A stretch of DNA of 64,000 nucleotides from Opitutus sp. ER46 (GTDB lineage: Bacteria > Verrucomicrobiota > Verrucomicrobiia > Opitutales > Opitutaceae): positions 124,001-188,000 of the forward strand of contig NZ_QAYX01000023.1 of assembly GCF_003054705.1 (NCBI RefSeq), in the 5' to 3' direction. Made by a program: the position numbers and the translations under genes. Each line of letters starts with the position of its first letter. Positions within the stretch are counted from its first letter, which is position 1. Below the pieces are notes generated by a model. That model did no database searches and was not told the origin of the DNA. It saw only the letters and a program-made list of their open reading frames with translations. Shown piece by piece: positions 26,328 to 34,551 of the stretch.

Positions 26328-27229
26328 TTGGCGGCGGGGCGGCCGTCGGAGGGCCAGGAGGTGTCGGCGGGATCCTTCAACAGGAAGAACTCGCCGGAGA
26401 GAGTGCGGCCGGTGTCACGGGCGAAGAGCAGCGAACGACCGCTGGGTGAGAAGACGGCGCCGCCCTCCATGCCTTCGTCGTTCACGCCGTAGCCGAGCTT
26501 CTGCTTCGGCGACCAGCCGGTGGCGGTGCGATGCGACTCGTAGAGTCCGTCGGACGCCATGATGACGAGCCGCGAGCCATCGGGTGAGGGGAGCGGTTCG
26601 AACTCGTCGCCGGGCGTGTTGATCGCATCCCCGAGATTTTCGACGGTCCAGCGCCCGTCGGCAGCCTGGCGTCCGCGCCAGATGTCGTTGCCGCCGCGTC
26701 CGCCGGGGCGGTTGGAGCCGAAATAAAGCCAGCCGTCAGGTGCGGGCCGGGGGAACCACTCGGTGTGAGTGGAGTTGAGCGGTTCGGGCAGGCGAACGGC
26801 GGAGCCCCAGGAACCATCGCCCTCACGGTCGATGCGCCACAGGTCGAGATCCTTGCGTTTCACGCCGTCGGTGGAGCGGTTGGAAATGAAATACATCGTG
26901 CGTCCGTCGGGGGTGAACCACGGGTCGGCCTCGACGCCATCGCCGGCCATGGCCGGGACTTCGGGCGTGGACCAGCCTTTGGGCGTGGGATGCGAGACCC
27001 AGATGCGCCAACCGGAGAACTGCGGGGTGCTCCGCACGAAGTAGAAGTCGCCGGTGAGCGGATCGAACGCGGGATGCGATTCGAAGGCGGGGCTCGAGAT
27101 CAGCGGAGGTTGCCAAGGCACGACCTTCGGACCGGTGGGCGCCGGTGGGGAAGGCGGGGCACTGGCGCCGCACACGACTGACGTCAGTACGCCGGCCAGG
27201 AGCAGGCGCGCGGCAAGGGAGGAGGGCAT
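26324..27229 (-). CDS. Exported PD40 (WD40-like) beta-propeller protein
   Basis: A 301-residue protein with a signal peptide (SSLAARLLLAGVLTSVVCG) and repeated TolB/PD40-type blades: FDPLTGDFYFVRS, FTPDGRTMYFISNRS, PAPDGWLYFGSNRPGG, PSPDGSRLVIMAS and FSPSGRSLLFARD. Such D-G-x-x-(I/L)-Y-F repeats form a propeller used for protein or glycan binding in the periplasm. No catalytic residues are evident. ATG at 27229 directly precedes the signal peptide. The GTGARR array at 27236 lies right upstream. Confidence 0.82.
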   Translation of the reverse strand: MPSSLAARLLLAGVLTSVVCGASAPPSPPAPTGPKVVPWQPPLISSPAFESHPAFDPLTGDFYFVRSTPQFSGWRIWVSHPTPKGWSTPEVPAMAGDGVEADPWFTPDGRTMYFISNRSTDGVKRKDLDLWRIDREGDGSWGSAVRLPEPLNSTHTEWFPRPAPDGWLYFGSNRPGGRGGNDIWRGRQAADGRWTVENLGDAINTPGDEFEPLPSPDGSRLVIMASDGLYESHRTATGWSPKQKLGYGVNDEGMEGGAVFSPSGRSLLFARDTGRTLSGEFFLLKDPADTSWPSDGRPAAK

Positions 27230-27235
27230 GGGGGG

Positions 27236-27264
27236 AAGTGAAAGTGAGAGTGAGAGTGAAAGTG
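27236..27264. repeat. GTGARR hexamer array, locus 2
   Basis: Units GTGAAA, GTGAGA, GTGAGA, GTGAAA, GTGCGC immediately upstream of the PD40 gene start; the arrangement (CT-rich leader of a minus-strand gene) is the same as at 6725-6780. Confidence 0.65.
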
Positions 27265-27506
27265 CGCGGACAGTAAGCGTGACCGAGGAAGGCCCGGGTG
27301 GCGGTGTTTGGGTTTGGGGCGGCGGCAGCGCTGCGAGTTGGACCTGGCACGGCGGAGCGCGTGCCCGACAAGGTGGCACGCCTGTTCACGAACGCCCCAT
27401 CGCGGCGCGGAGGTTGCGGCCCACCGCGACAGCCGCACGCCTGAGAGCGACGGCTGAGGCTGGGGTCACGAGATCGGCGGAGATTGCGGGAGGCAGCGCC
27501 GGAGGA

Positions 27507-27923
27507 TCAGCGGGTCGGCAGCAGCTCGGGCGCGGCATGGCGCACCGGCGGCGTGACGGATCGGATCAGCAGGCGGCGCGTGCCGCCCGGCGTCTGCCAC
27601 GCAATCTCCGTACCGCGCGGAAATCCGATCAGCGCGGTCCCGATGGGGGCGAGGACAGAGAGCTGGCCCTTTTCGATGTCGGCACGCTCCGGATACACGA
27701 GGGTGTAGGTGTCCACCTCCCCGGTCTCCTGATCCTCGACCTCGACCGTGGAGCCCATCACGACGACGTGGGGCGGGATGGCGGCGGGATCGAGGACGAC
27801 GGCACGATCGAGCTCGCGTTGGAGTTGTTCCAGCGTGGCGGTGCGGCTCGAACCCAGGGAGGCGAGCAACTGGCGCAGGCGGGCGTGATCGGTGGTGGCG
27901 AGATAGAGAGGAGTGTCGGACAT
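27507..27923 (-). CDS. rnk: Rnk/GreAB-type nucleoside diphosphate kinase regulator
   Basis: A 138-residue protein with an N-terminal helical part (TDHARLRQLL...LQRELDRAVVLD) and a C-terminal GreA/GreB FKBP-like domain: VVMGSTVEVEDQETGEVDTYTLVYP and LSVLAPIGTALIGFPRGTEIAW. This is the architecture of Rnk, which binds RNA polymerase and differs from GreA by its short coiled coil. The C-terminus carries an additional tail of about 20 residues. ATG at 27923 is used. It is not obviously in an operon. Confidence 0.82.
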   Translation of the reverse strand: MSDTPLYLATTDHARLRQLLASLGSSRTATLEQLQRELDRAVVLDPAAIPPHVVVMGSTVEVEDQETGEVDTYTLVYPERADIEKGQLSVLAPIGTALIGFPRGTEIAWQTPGGTRRLLIRSVTPPVRHAAPELLPTR

Positions 27924-28487
27924 GATGAACGGGGTTTGAAACGTTGCGCCCCGGGCGCCGGGCGGTGGGGTAGGCCGACGGCGATGCCGCCTGCCCAAGC
28001 AGGCGGAGAAGGCGTTGAGATTGTAGGCGAGGGAAACGCGGCGATCGGCCGCGGTGGCGCACCCAGCAGGTGCGTGACTGCGCACCCCGGGAGCGGGGTC
28101 CGGCTCCAATATAGGCAGCTGGACGGTCCGCGCACCCGGGGCTAGCCCGGTGTGGCGTGAATACCCGCGATGGCCGACGCAGATGGGCGCCGGAAATCGA
28201 GCCTAGAGTTGAGGACGTTCGAACGCATGCGGGTGAGCGACAATGGCGGCCATCCTCCGGCCAAAGTCAAACCTCCGGCCGCCTTCGCGGCCGGAGCAGG
28301 TGGCGAGGGGCAAGCCCGCGAAACGCGCGGGGTGGCAGACGGCGGCGGCCCCACGGCCAGGCCATGCGCACCACCAGCATTCCAAACGGCGAAAGGGAAA
28401 GTGAGAGTGAGCGTGAGAGAGTGAGGGGCGGCGGGAGGGAGGGCGCTTGCGTGGGCGTGGTTTCCTGCTTCTGCTCGCCGCCTGCCT
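27924..28487. other. Intergenic region with hairpins and a purine array
   Basis: No convincing gene is seen in these 564 bases. They contain an 8-bp stem hairpin at 27987-28006 (CCGCCTGC-CCAA-GCAGGCGG), a 10-bp stem hairpin at 28273-28296 (CTCCGGCCGC-CTTC-GCGGCCGGAG), and the GTGARR array at 28391-28428. The promoters of rnk and of the O-antigen-ligase-like gene must lie here but cannot be placed with confidence. Confidence 0.5.
28391..28428. repeat. GTGARR hexamer array, locus 3
   Basis: GAAAGG, GAAA, GTGAGA, GTGAGC, GTGAGA, GAGTGAGG: a short degenerate array about 60 bases upstream of the O-antigen-ligase-like gene, here purine-rich on the coding strand, opposite to loci 1 and 2. Confidence 0.55.
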
Positions 28488-30044
28488 GTGCGTCGACGCT
28501 CCCATCCCAACTTCGAAAAGCTGCAAAGCCGTCCCTCGGACGCTCCCTTTCCGCCGGTGAACCGCGATTCCGGGGCGCCTGGCAGCGTGCCGCTGGAGTC
28601 GTTCAGGACCGAGGGGGGCCGCCCCCGTACGCATCCGCTCGAGCTGACCTTGCTGTGGCTGGTCGCCGCGCACCTGGTGTTCCTGCCATGGGCGCTGGGG
28701 ACGATGCGGCTGTGGGCGCAGATCCCGAGCCTGATCGCGGCGGCGCTGGCGCTGGTGCTGGCGCTGCTGCCCCGAACCTACACGGAGGCGTACACGGGCG
28801 GCCCCGCGTTCAAGCTGTACGCCTTCCCGAAGCTGCTTCGCTTTCCGATTTTCTGGCTGGGGCTCGCGTTGCTGGGGCTGGTGACGCTGCACGGCCTGAA
28901 TCCGGCGTGGGAATTTCGCACCGACGGCAAGGTCTGGTGGATGCAGGGAATCCCGCACATCGAGTGGCTGCCCAGCGGCGTGCGCGGGCCATTCGAGCGG
29001 TGGGGCCCCTGGCGCATGCTGATGATTTATGCGGCGGGCTGGCTTACGGTCTGCGCGATCTGGGTCGGTTTCACGCGCCGGCGGAGCTTGCAGCGGCTGC
29101 TGCTGGTGCTCGGAGTGAACGGCATCGTGCTGGCGTTGTTCGGCATCGCGGAGCGGCTCACCGGCGCGAAGAAGATTTTCTGGTTCGTGACGTCGCCCAA
29201 CGAGATGTTCTTCGCGAGCTTCATCTACAAGAACCACGCGGGCGCCTACCTGAACCTGGCCCTGGCGATCGTGTGCGGCCTGGGCGGCTGGTACTATCTG
29301 CGCGGCGTGCGCCGCATGGAGAAATCCAATCCCTCGGGGGTGTTTGCGTTTCTCGCGACGTGCATCGCGGTGAGCGTGCTCGTCAGCTACGCGCGCGGCG
29401 CGACGCTGATCACGCTGGCGTACATGGCGGTGGTGGTGGGCGCATTTGTCGTGCACCAGTGGCGGCTGCCGCGCGAAGTGCGCAACCCGCTGATCGCTGT
29501 CGCACTGCTGGTGCTCTTCGGCCTCTTCGTGAAAACCGGCTGGGATTCCCTCAACGCGGATCGTGCCTGGGAGCGGCTGCAGCGGGCGGTGTCCGGCCAG
29601 GACGTATCGGTCGAGGCGCGACAAATCGCGTCGCGCGCGACGCTCGATGCGCTGGAGAAAAACTGGGTCGGGGGCATCGGAGCGGGCAGCTTCCGGTTCC
29701 TGTTCCCGGTGTACCAGCAGAACTACCCCGACATTCGGAAGCGCAACGGCCGCGGCATGTATTGGGAACATGCGCACAACGACGTCCTGCAGTTTCCTCT
29801 CGAGTTCGGCGTGCCCGGCATGCTGCTGATCCTGGGCGGGTTCGCTTACTGGGGCGTGGCGCTGATCCGGTCGGCGTTCTGGCAGAACCCGGTGAGTGCG
29901 GCGCTGGTGCTCGGCGCGATCCTGATGCTCGTGATGGCCTGGGGGGACTTTGTCTTCCAGTGTCCCGCCATCCTGATCACGTGGTGCGTGCTCTGGGTAT
30001 TTGCGGTGATGTGGGCGCGCTTTGAGGAAAGCCGGCGCGGATAG
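28488..30044 (+). CDS. O-antigen ligase/polymerase-like membrane protein (Wzy_C family)
   Basis: A protein of up to 518 residues with about 11 membrane segments starting at LELTLLWLVAAHLVFLPWALG. The large loop between late helices carries GGIGAGSFRFLFPVYQQNYPDIR and WEHAHNDVLQFPLEFGVPGMLL, the H-x-HND motif characteristic of O-antigen ligases and polymerases. These act at the periplasmic face to join or polymerise surface polysaccharides. The GTG at 28488 is the longest start; the first about 60 residues are unstructured, so a later GTG (near 28557) is possible. The next genes (minus strand) are an epimerase and a DUF4838 protein, consistent with glycan work. Confidence 0.82.
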   Translation: MRRRSHPNFEKLQSRPSDAPFPPVNRDSGAPGSVPLESFRTEGGRPRTHPLELTLLWLVAAHLVFLPWALGTMRLWAQIPSLIAAALALVLALLPRTYTEAYTGGPAFKLYAFPKLLRFPIFWLGLALLGLVTLHGLNPAWEFRTDGKVWWMQGIPHIEWLPSGVRGPFERWGPWRMLMIYAAGWLTVCAIWVGFTRRRSLQRLLLVLGVNGIVLALFGIAERLTGAKKIFWFVTSPNEMFFASFIYKNHAGAYLNLALAIVCGLGGWYYLRGVRRMEKSNPSGVFAFLATCIAVSVLVSYARGATLITLAYMAVVVGAFVVHQWRLPREVRNPLIAVALLVLFGLFVKTGWDSLNADRAWERLQRAVSGQDVSVEARQIASRATLDALEKNWVGGIGAGSFRFLFPVYQQNYPDIRKRNGRGMYWEHAHNDVLQFPLEFGVPGMLLILGGFAYWGVALIRSAFWQNPVSAALVLGAILMLVMAWGDFVFQCPAILITWCVLWVFAVMWARFEESRRG

Positions 30045-30061
30045 CGTCCGCGCGCGGCCAC

Positions 30062-32245
30062 CTACTTCGAGCTGCGCAGGCTGACCGGGCCGAACTCGAT
30101 CCAGTCGGGTGCGACCTGGTGCATGACGCGCAGGCCCACGCCGACCCAGGCCGCGTTCCCGGGGGCGCGGGCGGCCTGCCGGAGCGTGGCCCAGTCGGGC
30201 CATTCGCCATCGGGCAGGCGCATGAAGAGCAGCCGGCCAACGGGTTTCTGCTGGGCGTCGAGGAAGCCGATCGAAAGCGCGACAAGGTCGCTGTTGCTGA
30301 CGCGACCGCGCGCGGGCACCGATGCGACGTAAAGATGACCGGGCGTGGCGGGGGCCCATTGGAAGGCGGTGGTGTTCTCGGCACCGGAGATCCGGAGCAC
30401 CCGCGCCTGGTCGCCGTTCGCGCCGGCCGGCGAGACCAGCGCGGCGAACCCGTGCTGCGTGGGTTCGTGCGAGGAGCGCCACGGCGCGGGCAGGCTGATG
30501 CCGTAGTCCATCCCGGCGATGCGGCGGGCCGGCGGCAGCACGCCGGCCCAGCCGCGGCCGGGCAGGACCTCGCGGCTTTGGAACGTCGCCGGGACATCGG
30601 CGGCGGCGAGACCGTCGGCGACGCCGGCGGCATCGTGCCGGGCCACGGCGACGGCGAAGCCGGCGCGGGCGAGGGCGGCGGCCGCGGGGGCGGTGGGATC
30701 GTTCTGCAGAAAGTCGGCGTAGGGAATCGGATGGAAGCTCAGCGGCTCGCGGGCGGTGAGCTGTTGGGTGTAGCGGATGAACTCGCCGCGTTTCGCAATG
30801 TAGTCCTCGAACCGCCGCAGGCCGGCCTCGTCACTTAGCCGGTCCCGGAGCAGCCGCGTCGACAGGGCGGCACGGGCCTCCTGGAAGGCCACGAAGCGCT
30901 CGGTGACGCCGAAGGCGCGGGCGACGAAGCCGACGCGCTGCCGCACGCGCTCGTTGTTGGCGCGGCAGGCGGCGGTGTTCAGCAGGGTGCGCAGCTCGGC
31001 GCAGACGGCGGCCGGAAACACGATGGCCTGCGACTCATTGCGGTAGTGCTTGAGCCAGTACGAGGGGCCGGGCTGCTGCATCCACTGCTGCTCGCACCGC
31101 TCGAAGAACGCGCGCATGGGCTCGGCGGCGCCTTGGAAGTAGCTGGTGTAGTACTCGCGCAGCAGAACTTCGACGTCCTGCGCGGGCGCGCGGAGCAACT
31201 GGGCGATCACCCACGGCAGCGGGCCGTCGATGCCCCAGTTGCGGCTCGATTCGCCGTAGTAGTCGGTGAAGCCGACCCGGTGGGCGTGCTGGAGACTTTC
31301 GGCCAAGGCGCGGATCGGCACGCGCGGGATCAGGAAGCCATAGCCGTCGAGGTAGTCGTAGTACCCGATGCGCCGCGGCGGGGAACCGGGGCCCGGGCTG
31401 GGCACGGCGGAGGCGCCGGGGGCGAGGGTATCCGGGCCCTTGCCCATCGTGGCGGCCCAGCGGCGCTGGAGGTCAAACTCCTCCTGCTTGAAGGCGGGGT
31501 CGTAGCTCTGGCTGCGGTCGGCGGTGAGGAAGGGGATGACATGGGGATCGACGGGGAAAGGCGGCGGATTCTCGGCCCAGTAGTACGCGAGGCAGCCGAG
31601 GTACTTGTCGGGGTGTCGCGCGGCGAGGTCGGCGGCGGCGCGGTTCATGAACGTGAACACGAGCCGGGAAAAGTCGGGGCGCCCGCGGAACCATTGCCGT
31701 GGCTGGATGAGGGCGAGGGTTTCGGGCGATTCGCCGAAGACGAGACCGTCGTTCACGCCGAGGGCAAACGAGACCTCGTGGGGATGCTGCGCGAAGCGGG
31801 CGCTGGCGGCGGCGGCGGCCCAGCGGGCCACGTCTTCGCGTCCCAGGTCGGGATTCCAGAAATAGGACTTTTCCGGCGGCTTGAGGCGCGAGCCGCCGAC
31901 GAGCGGGAAGAACTCGGGGTGGGTTTCGGCGAGGGCGGGTGGGAACACGCGGTTGAGGTTGTGCGAGAACGGCAGGCCGGGCGTGAGGTCGTTGTGGCGG
32001 CCCCAGGCGCGCTCCTCCTCGGTGCGCAGGCCGATGTGGCGCATCTGGAAGCCGGATTGCGCGTGGAAGCGACCCTCGGGATCGCGCTGCTGCACGGTGT
32101 GCACCGGGCGCGATGCTTCGCGGCCGAGCGGGCCGGGCATGAAGGCGCGCTCCGGTCCGCGGAAAGCGCGTTGGACAATCCAGGCCGAGCCGGCGGCGAG
32201 GAGCAGGGCGAGCAGGACGGCGGCGGGGAGCAGCAGGCGACGCAC
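30062..32245 (-). CDS. DUF4838 family protein, membrane-anchored or exported
   Basis: A 727-residue protein with one N-terminal hydrophobic helix (VRRLLLPAAVLLALLLAAGSAWIV) and then a large extracytoplasmic part typical of DUF4838: HPEFFPLVGGSR, the SFALGVNDGLVF strand, YLGCLAYYWAENPP and VLLREYYTSYFQGAAEPM. DUF4838 proteins are distantly related to GH20/GH67-type glycosidases and common in Verrucomicrobiota and Bacteroidota; activity is unproven. The last about 150 residues look like a carbohydrate-binding beta-sandwich. The start is a GTG at 32245, 22 bases after the epimerase stop; upstream frame is open to 32422 but overlaps the epimerase gene. Confidence 0.78.
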   Translation of the reverse strand: MRRLLLPAAVLLALLLAAGSAWIVQRAFRGPERAFMPGPLGREASRPVHTVQQRDPEGRFHAQSGFQMRHIGLRTEEERAWGRHNDLTPGLPFSHNLNRVFPPALAETHPEFFPLVGGSRLKPPEKSYFWNPDLGREDVARWAAAAASARFAQHPHEVSFALGVNDGLVFGESPETLALIQPRQWFRGRPDFSRLVFTFMNRAAADLAARHPDKYLGCLAYYWAENPPPFPVDPHVIPFLTADRSQSYDPAFKQEEFDLQRRWAATMGKGPDTLAPGASAVPSPGPGSPPRRIGYYDYLDGYGFLIPRVPIRALAESLQHAHRVGFTDYYGESSRNWGIDGPLPWVIAQLLRAPAQDVEVLLREYYTSYFQGAAEPMRAFFERCEQQWMQQPGPSYWLKHYRNESQAIVFPAAVCAELRTLLNTAACRANNERVRQRVGFVARAFGVTERFVAFQEARAALSTRLLRDRLSDEAGLRRFEDYIAKRGEFIRYTQQLTAREPLSFHPIPYADFLQNDPTAPAAAALARAGFAVAVARHDAAGVADGLAAADVPATFQSREVLPGRGWAGVLPPARRIAGMDYGISLPAPWRSSHEPTQHGFAALVSPAGANGDQARVLRISGAENTTAFQWAPATPGHLYVASVPARGRVSNSDLVALSIGFLDAQQKPVGRLLFMRLPDGEWPDWATLRQAARAPGNAAWVGVGLRVMHQVAPDWIEFGPVSLRSSK

Positions 32246-32267
32246 GGCGAGTGTGGGGCGGCGTGGG

Positions 32268-33206
32268 TCAGCGGACGCTGGCGACGAGTTCGCGCAACGC
32301 GGGCTCGAGTGGATGGGCGGCGGCGAAACCGAGTTCGGCGCGGGCGCGTTCCGGCGCGCCGAGGGAGTGCCGGATGTCGCCGGCGCGCGGTTCGCCGTGG
32401 CTGGGCGCGGGGGCGTTGGCAAACTCGCGCCGCAGGATGGCGGCGAGCTGGTTCAGGCTGGTGGGCGTGCCGGTGCAGATGTTGGCGATGCCGGTGGTGA
32501 TTCCGGGGGCGGTGGCGGCGAGGACGTTGGCCCGCGCGACGTCGTGCACGGAGATGAAGTCACGCGTCTGTTCGCCGTCGCCGTAGATCGTGGGGGTGCG
32601 GCCGGCGGCGAAGCGCTCGCAGAAGATCGAGATCACGCCGGAGTACGGCGAACGTGGGTCCTGGCGCGGGCCGAAGACGTTGAAGTAGCGCTGGCAGCGA
32701 ACGGTGATGCCGTAGGCGGCGGCGTGGCCCAGCAGAAGGGCCTCGGAGCCAAGCTTCGCGCCGCCGTACGGGCTGATCGGCCGGGTGGCGCTGCGCTCGG
32801 TGAGCGGCAACTCGGGATTGTCGCCGAAGACGGCCGCAGAGGAGGCGAACACGATGCGCTTCACCCCGTGGGTGCGCGCGGCCTCGGCGACGCGGTGGGT
32901 CGCCTCGACGTTGAGCCGGAAGTTGGTGGTGGGGTCGGTGATGCTCTCGGGCACGCTCACCAGGGCGGCGAGATGGATGATCGCGTCGGGCCTGGCCGAG
33001 GCGACCAGCCCGTCGAGCACGCCGTCCGCGGCGACGTCGGCCTCGACGAGGCGGAACCGCGGCTGGGCGAGGGCGGCGGTGAGGTTCTCCCGGTGGCCGG
33101 TACGGAAATTGTCCACCCCGATGACCTGATGGCCCTCCTGGAGCAGGCGATCGCAGGTGTGGCTGCCAATGAAGCCGGCGGCGCCGGTGACGAGGACGGT
33201 GAGCAT
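32268..33206 (-). CDS. NAD-dependent nucleotide-sugar epimerase/dehydratase
   Basis: A 312-residue extended-SDR enzyme acting on UDP-sugars, of the WbpP/GalE kind. The NAD motif GAAGFIG is at about 8-14 and VDNFRTG at about 31-37. SSAAVFG supplies the catalytic Ser/Thr region and YGGAK (YxxxK) the catalytic Tyr/Lys. The RYFNVFGPRQDP and GDGEQTRDFISVHDVARA motifs that bind the nucleotide sugar follow. Precise 4-epimerase versus dehydratase activity cannot be told. It lies upstream of the DUF4838 gene (22-base gap), so the two form a unit. Confidence 0.9.
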   Translation of the reverse strand: MLTVLVTGAAGFIGSHTCDRLLQEGHQVIGVDNFRTGHRENLTAALAQPRFRLVEADVAADGVLDGLVASARPDAIIHLAALVSVPESITDPTTNFRLNVEATHRVAEAARTHGVKRIVFASSAAVFGDNPELPLTERSATRPISPYGGAKLGSEALLLGHAAAYGITVRCQRYFNVFGPRQDPRSPYSGVISIFCERFAAGRTPTIYGDGEQTRDFISVHDVARANVLAATAPGITTGIANICTGTPTSLNQLAAILRREFANAPAPSHGEPRAGDIRHSLGAPERARAELGFAAAHPLEPALRELVASVR

Positions 33207-33297
33207 AAGCGGTTGCGGGTGATGAAACGCAGGTGAACGAAGCGGCCGCGGCCGGTGGTAAAGCGCGGCAGCGGACGGGGAAGGGTGAACCTTGGCG

Positions 33298-33321
33298 AGG
33301 TTTTCGCCGGAGCGGAAACCT
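33298..33321. repeat. Palindromic hairpin, GTTTTCGC family copy 2
   Basis: AGGTTTTCGC-CGGA-GCGGAAACCT: a 10-bp stem (one T/G wobble) and a 4-nt loop, between the epimerase start and the kinase gene end. It matches copy 1 (63-86) in all but one stem base. Confidence 0.6.
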
Positions 33322-33387
33322 AGATTTCGGCTTTCGTGTCCTACCTCCTCGATTCAGGGGGCAGGAGGCCTGCAATTATTAATAACT

Positions 33388-33446
33388 ATCCCGCAATGCT
33401 TAACGGGATAATGTCCAGATACTCCCCGAATAATGTCCAGATACTC
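33388..33446. repeat. Inverted repeat plus 17-bp direct repeats
   Basis: An AT-rich island in GC-rich surroundings. TATCCCG at 33388-33394 pairs with CGGGATA at 33404-33410. The 17-base sequence ATAATGTCCAGATACTC occurs exactly at 33408-33424 and 33430-33446, with a 22-base period (about two helical turns). It lies about 200 bases upstream of the epimerase start and just beyond the end of the kinase gene; it could be a regulator site or the scar of a mobile element. Confidence 0.65.
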
Positions 33447-33474
33447 GTCCCTCTGGCGGGCGGGTGAGAGTGCC

Positions 33475-34551
33475 TCAACTGGAGAAGCGCGCCTGGGTTG
33501 AGGCGGGCAGTTCGAACCAGAAGCGGGAGCCCCTGCCGGGAGTGCTTTCCACGCCGACGCCCCCGCCGAGCTTTTCGGCGATGCGGCGGACGATGGAGAG
33601 CCCCAGCCCGTGGCCGGTGGCGCGCACGGTGGAAATGCGGGTGAAGGGGACGAACATCTTGGCGCAGCCGGCGGCGTCGAGGCCGGGCCCGTGGTCTTCA
33701 ACCCAGTAGCGAACGCGCGTCTCGTCGGCGCTCCGCTGGCTGCCGAGGGTGATGTCGGCGTTGGGGCCGGCGTACTTGGCGGCGTTGGTGATGTAGTTGA
33801 CCCAGATATGGACGACCCACGGGGCGTGCCCCACGGCGACGGGCCAACCCTCGGGCCGGTGGAGGGTGGCGGGGTGCTGCTGGAGGGTGCTCGCAGCGCG
33901 CTCGAGCGCTTCGTCGACGATGGCAGTCATGTCCAGCGTCCGAAGCGGAACGTGCTGGCGGCGGACGCCGGACAAGAGGAGCAGTTCATCGATGATGGCG
34001 CTGAGCCGCTCGGAGGCGACGGTGGCCTCGGCGAGGTGGCGGCGCAGTTCGTCGGTGTTGCCCTCGTCGAGGGTCATCTGGGCGAGGATGATCCGGCCGT
34101 TGAGGGCGCAGAGGGGATTCTTGAGATCGTGCGCGACGGTGTGGGCGAAGGCGTCGAGCTCATCGAGCAGCTCCTTTTGGTCGAGGCGGGTGGCGACGGA
34201 GTGAATGACCTCGGACTCGGTAAACGGCTTGGTGATGAAGTCGGCGGCGCCGAGTTCCATCCCCTGCCGGGTGGCGGCACGGTCGACCTTGGCGGAGATG
34301 ATGATGACGGGGATGCTGCGCAGGTCAGGGTCGGCACGGAAGGTTTCAAGCAACTCGAAGCCCGTCATGCCCGGCATGGAGACGTCGGTGAGGATGAGGG
34401 CGGGGGCCTCGCATTTGGCGGCTTCGAGACCCTCGATGCCGTTGGCGGCGACGATGGGGCGGAAACCGTTGAGCTCGAGAATGTCGCTGAGCGTCTGGCG
34501 AACCGCCGCGTCGTCTTCGACGATAAGGATGGTCGCGTTGGCGTGTTTCAT
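33475..34551 (-). CDS. Response-regulator receiver fused to histidine kinase
   Basis: A 358-residue signalling protein. The receiver domain is residues 6-122, with ILIVEDD, the phospho-acceptor Asp in ILTDVSMPG (about 57) and Lys in TKPF. A HisKA domain follows (AHTVAHDLKNPL, His about 139), then an HATPase domain with NYITNAAKYA (N box), VEDHGPGLD (G1) and GHGLGLSIVRRIAEKLGG (G2). It therefore takes phosphate from another kinase or acts on its own autokinase; no output domain. The ATG overlaps the stop of the giant kinase by four bases, so the two are translationally coupled and probably form one relay. Confidence 0.9.
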   Translation of the reverse strand: MKHANATILIVEDDAAVRQTLSDILELNGFRPIVAANGIEGLEAAKCEAPALILTDVSMPGMTGFELLETFRADPDLRSIPVIIISAKVDRAATRQGMELGAADFITKPFTESEVIHSVATRLDQKELLDELDAFAHTVAHDLKNPLCALNGRIILAQMTLDEGNTDELRRHLAEATVASERLSAIIDELLLLSGVRRQHVPLRTLDMTAIVDEALERAASTLQQHPATLHRPEGWPVAVGHAPWVVHIWVNYITNAAKYAGPNADITLGSQRSADETRVRYWVEDHGPGLDAAGCAKMFVPFTRISTVRATGHGLGLSIVRRIAEKLGGGVGVESTPGRGSRFWFELPASTQARFSS

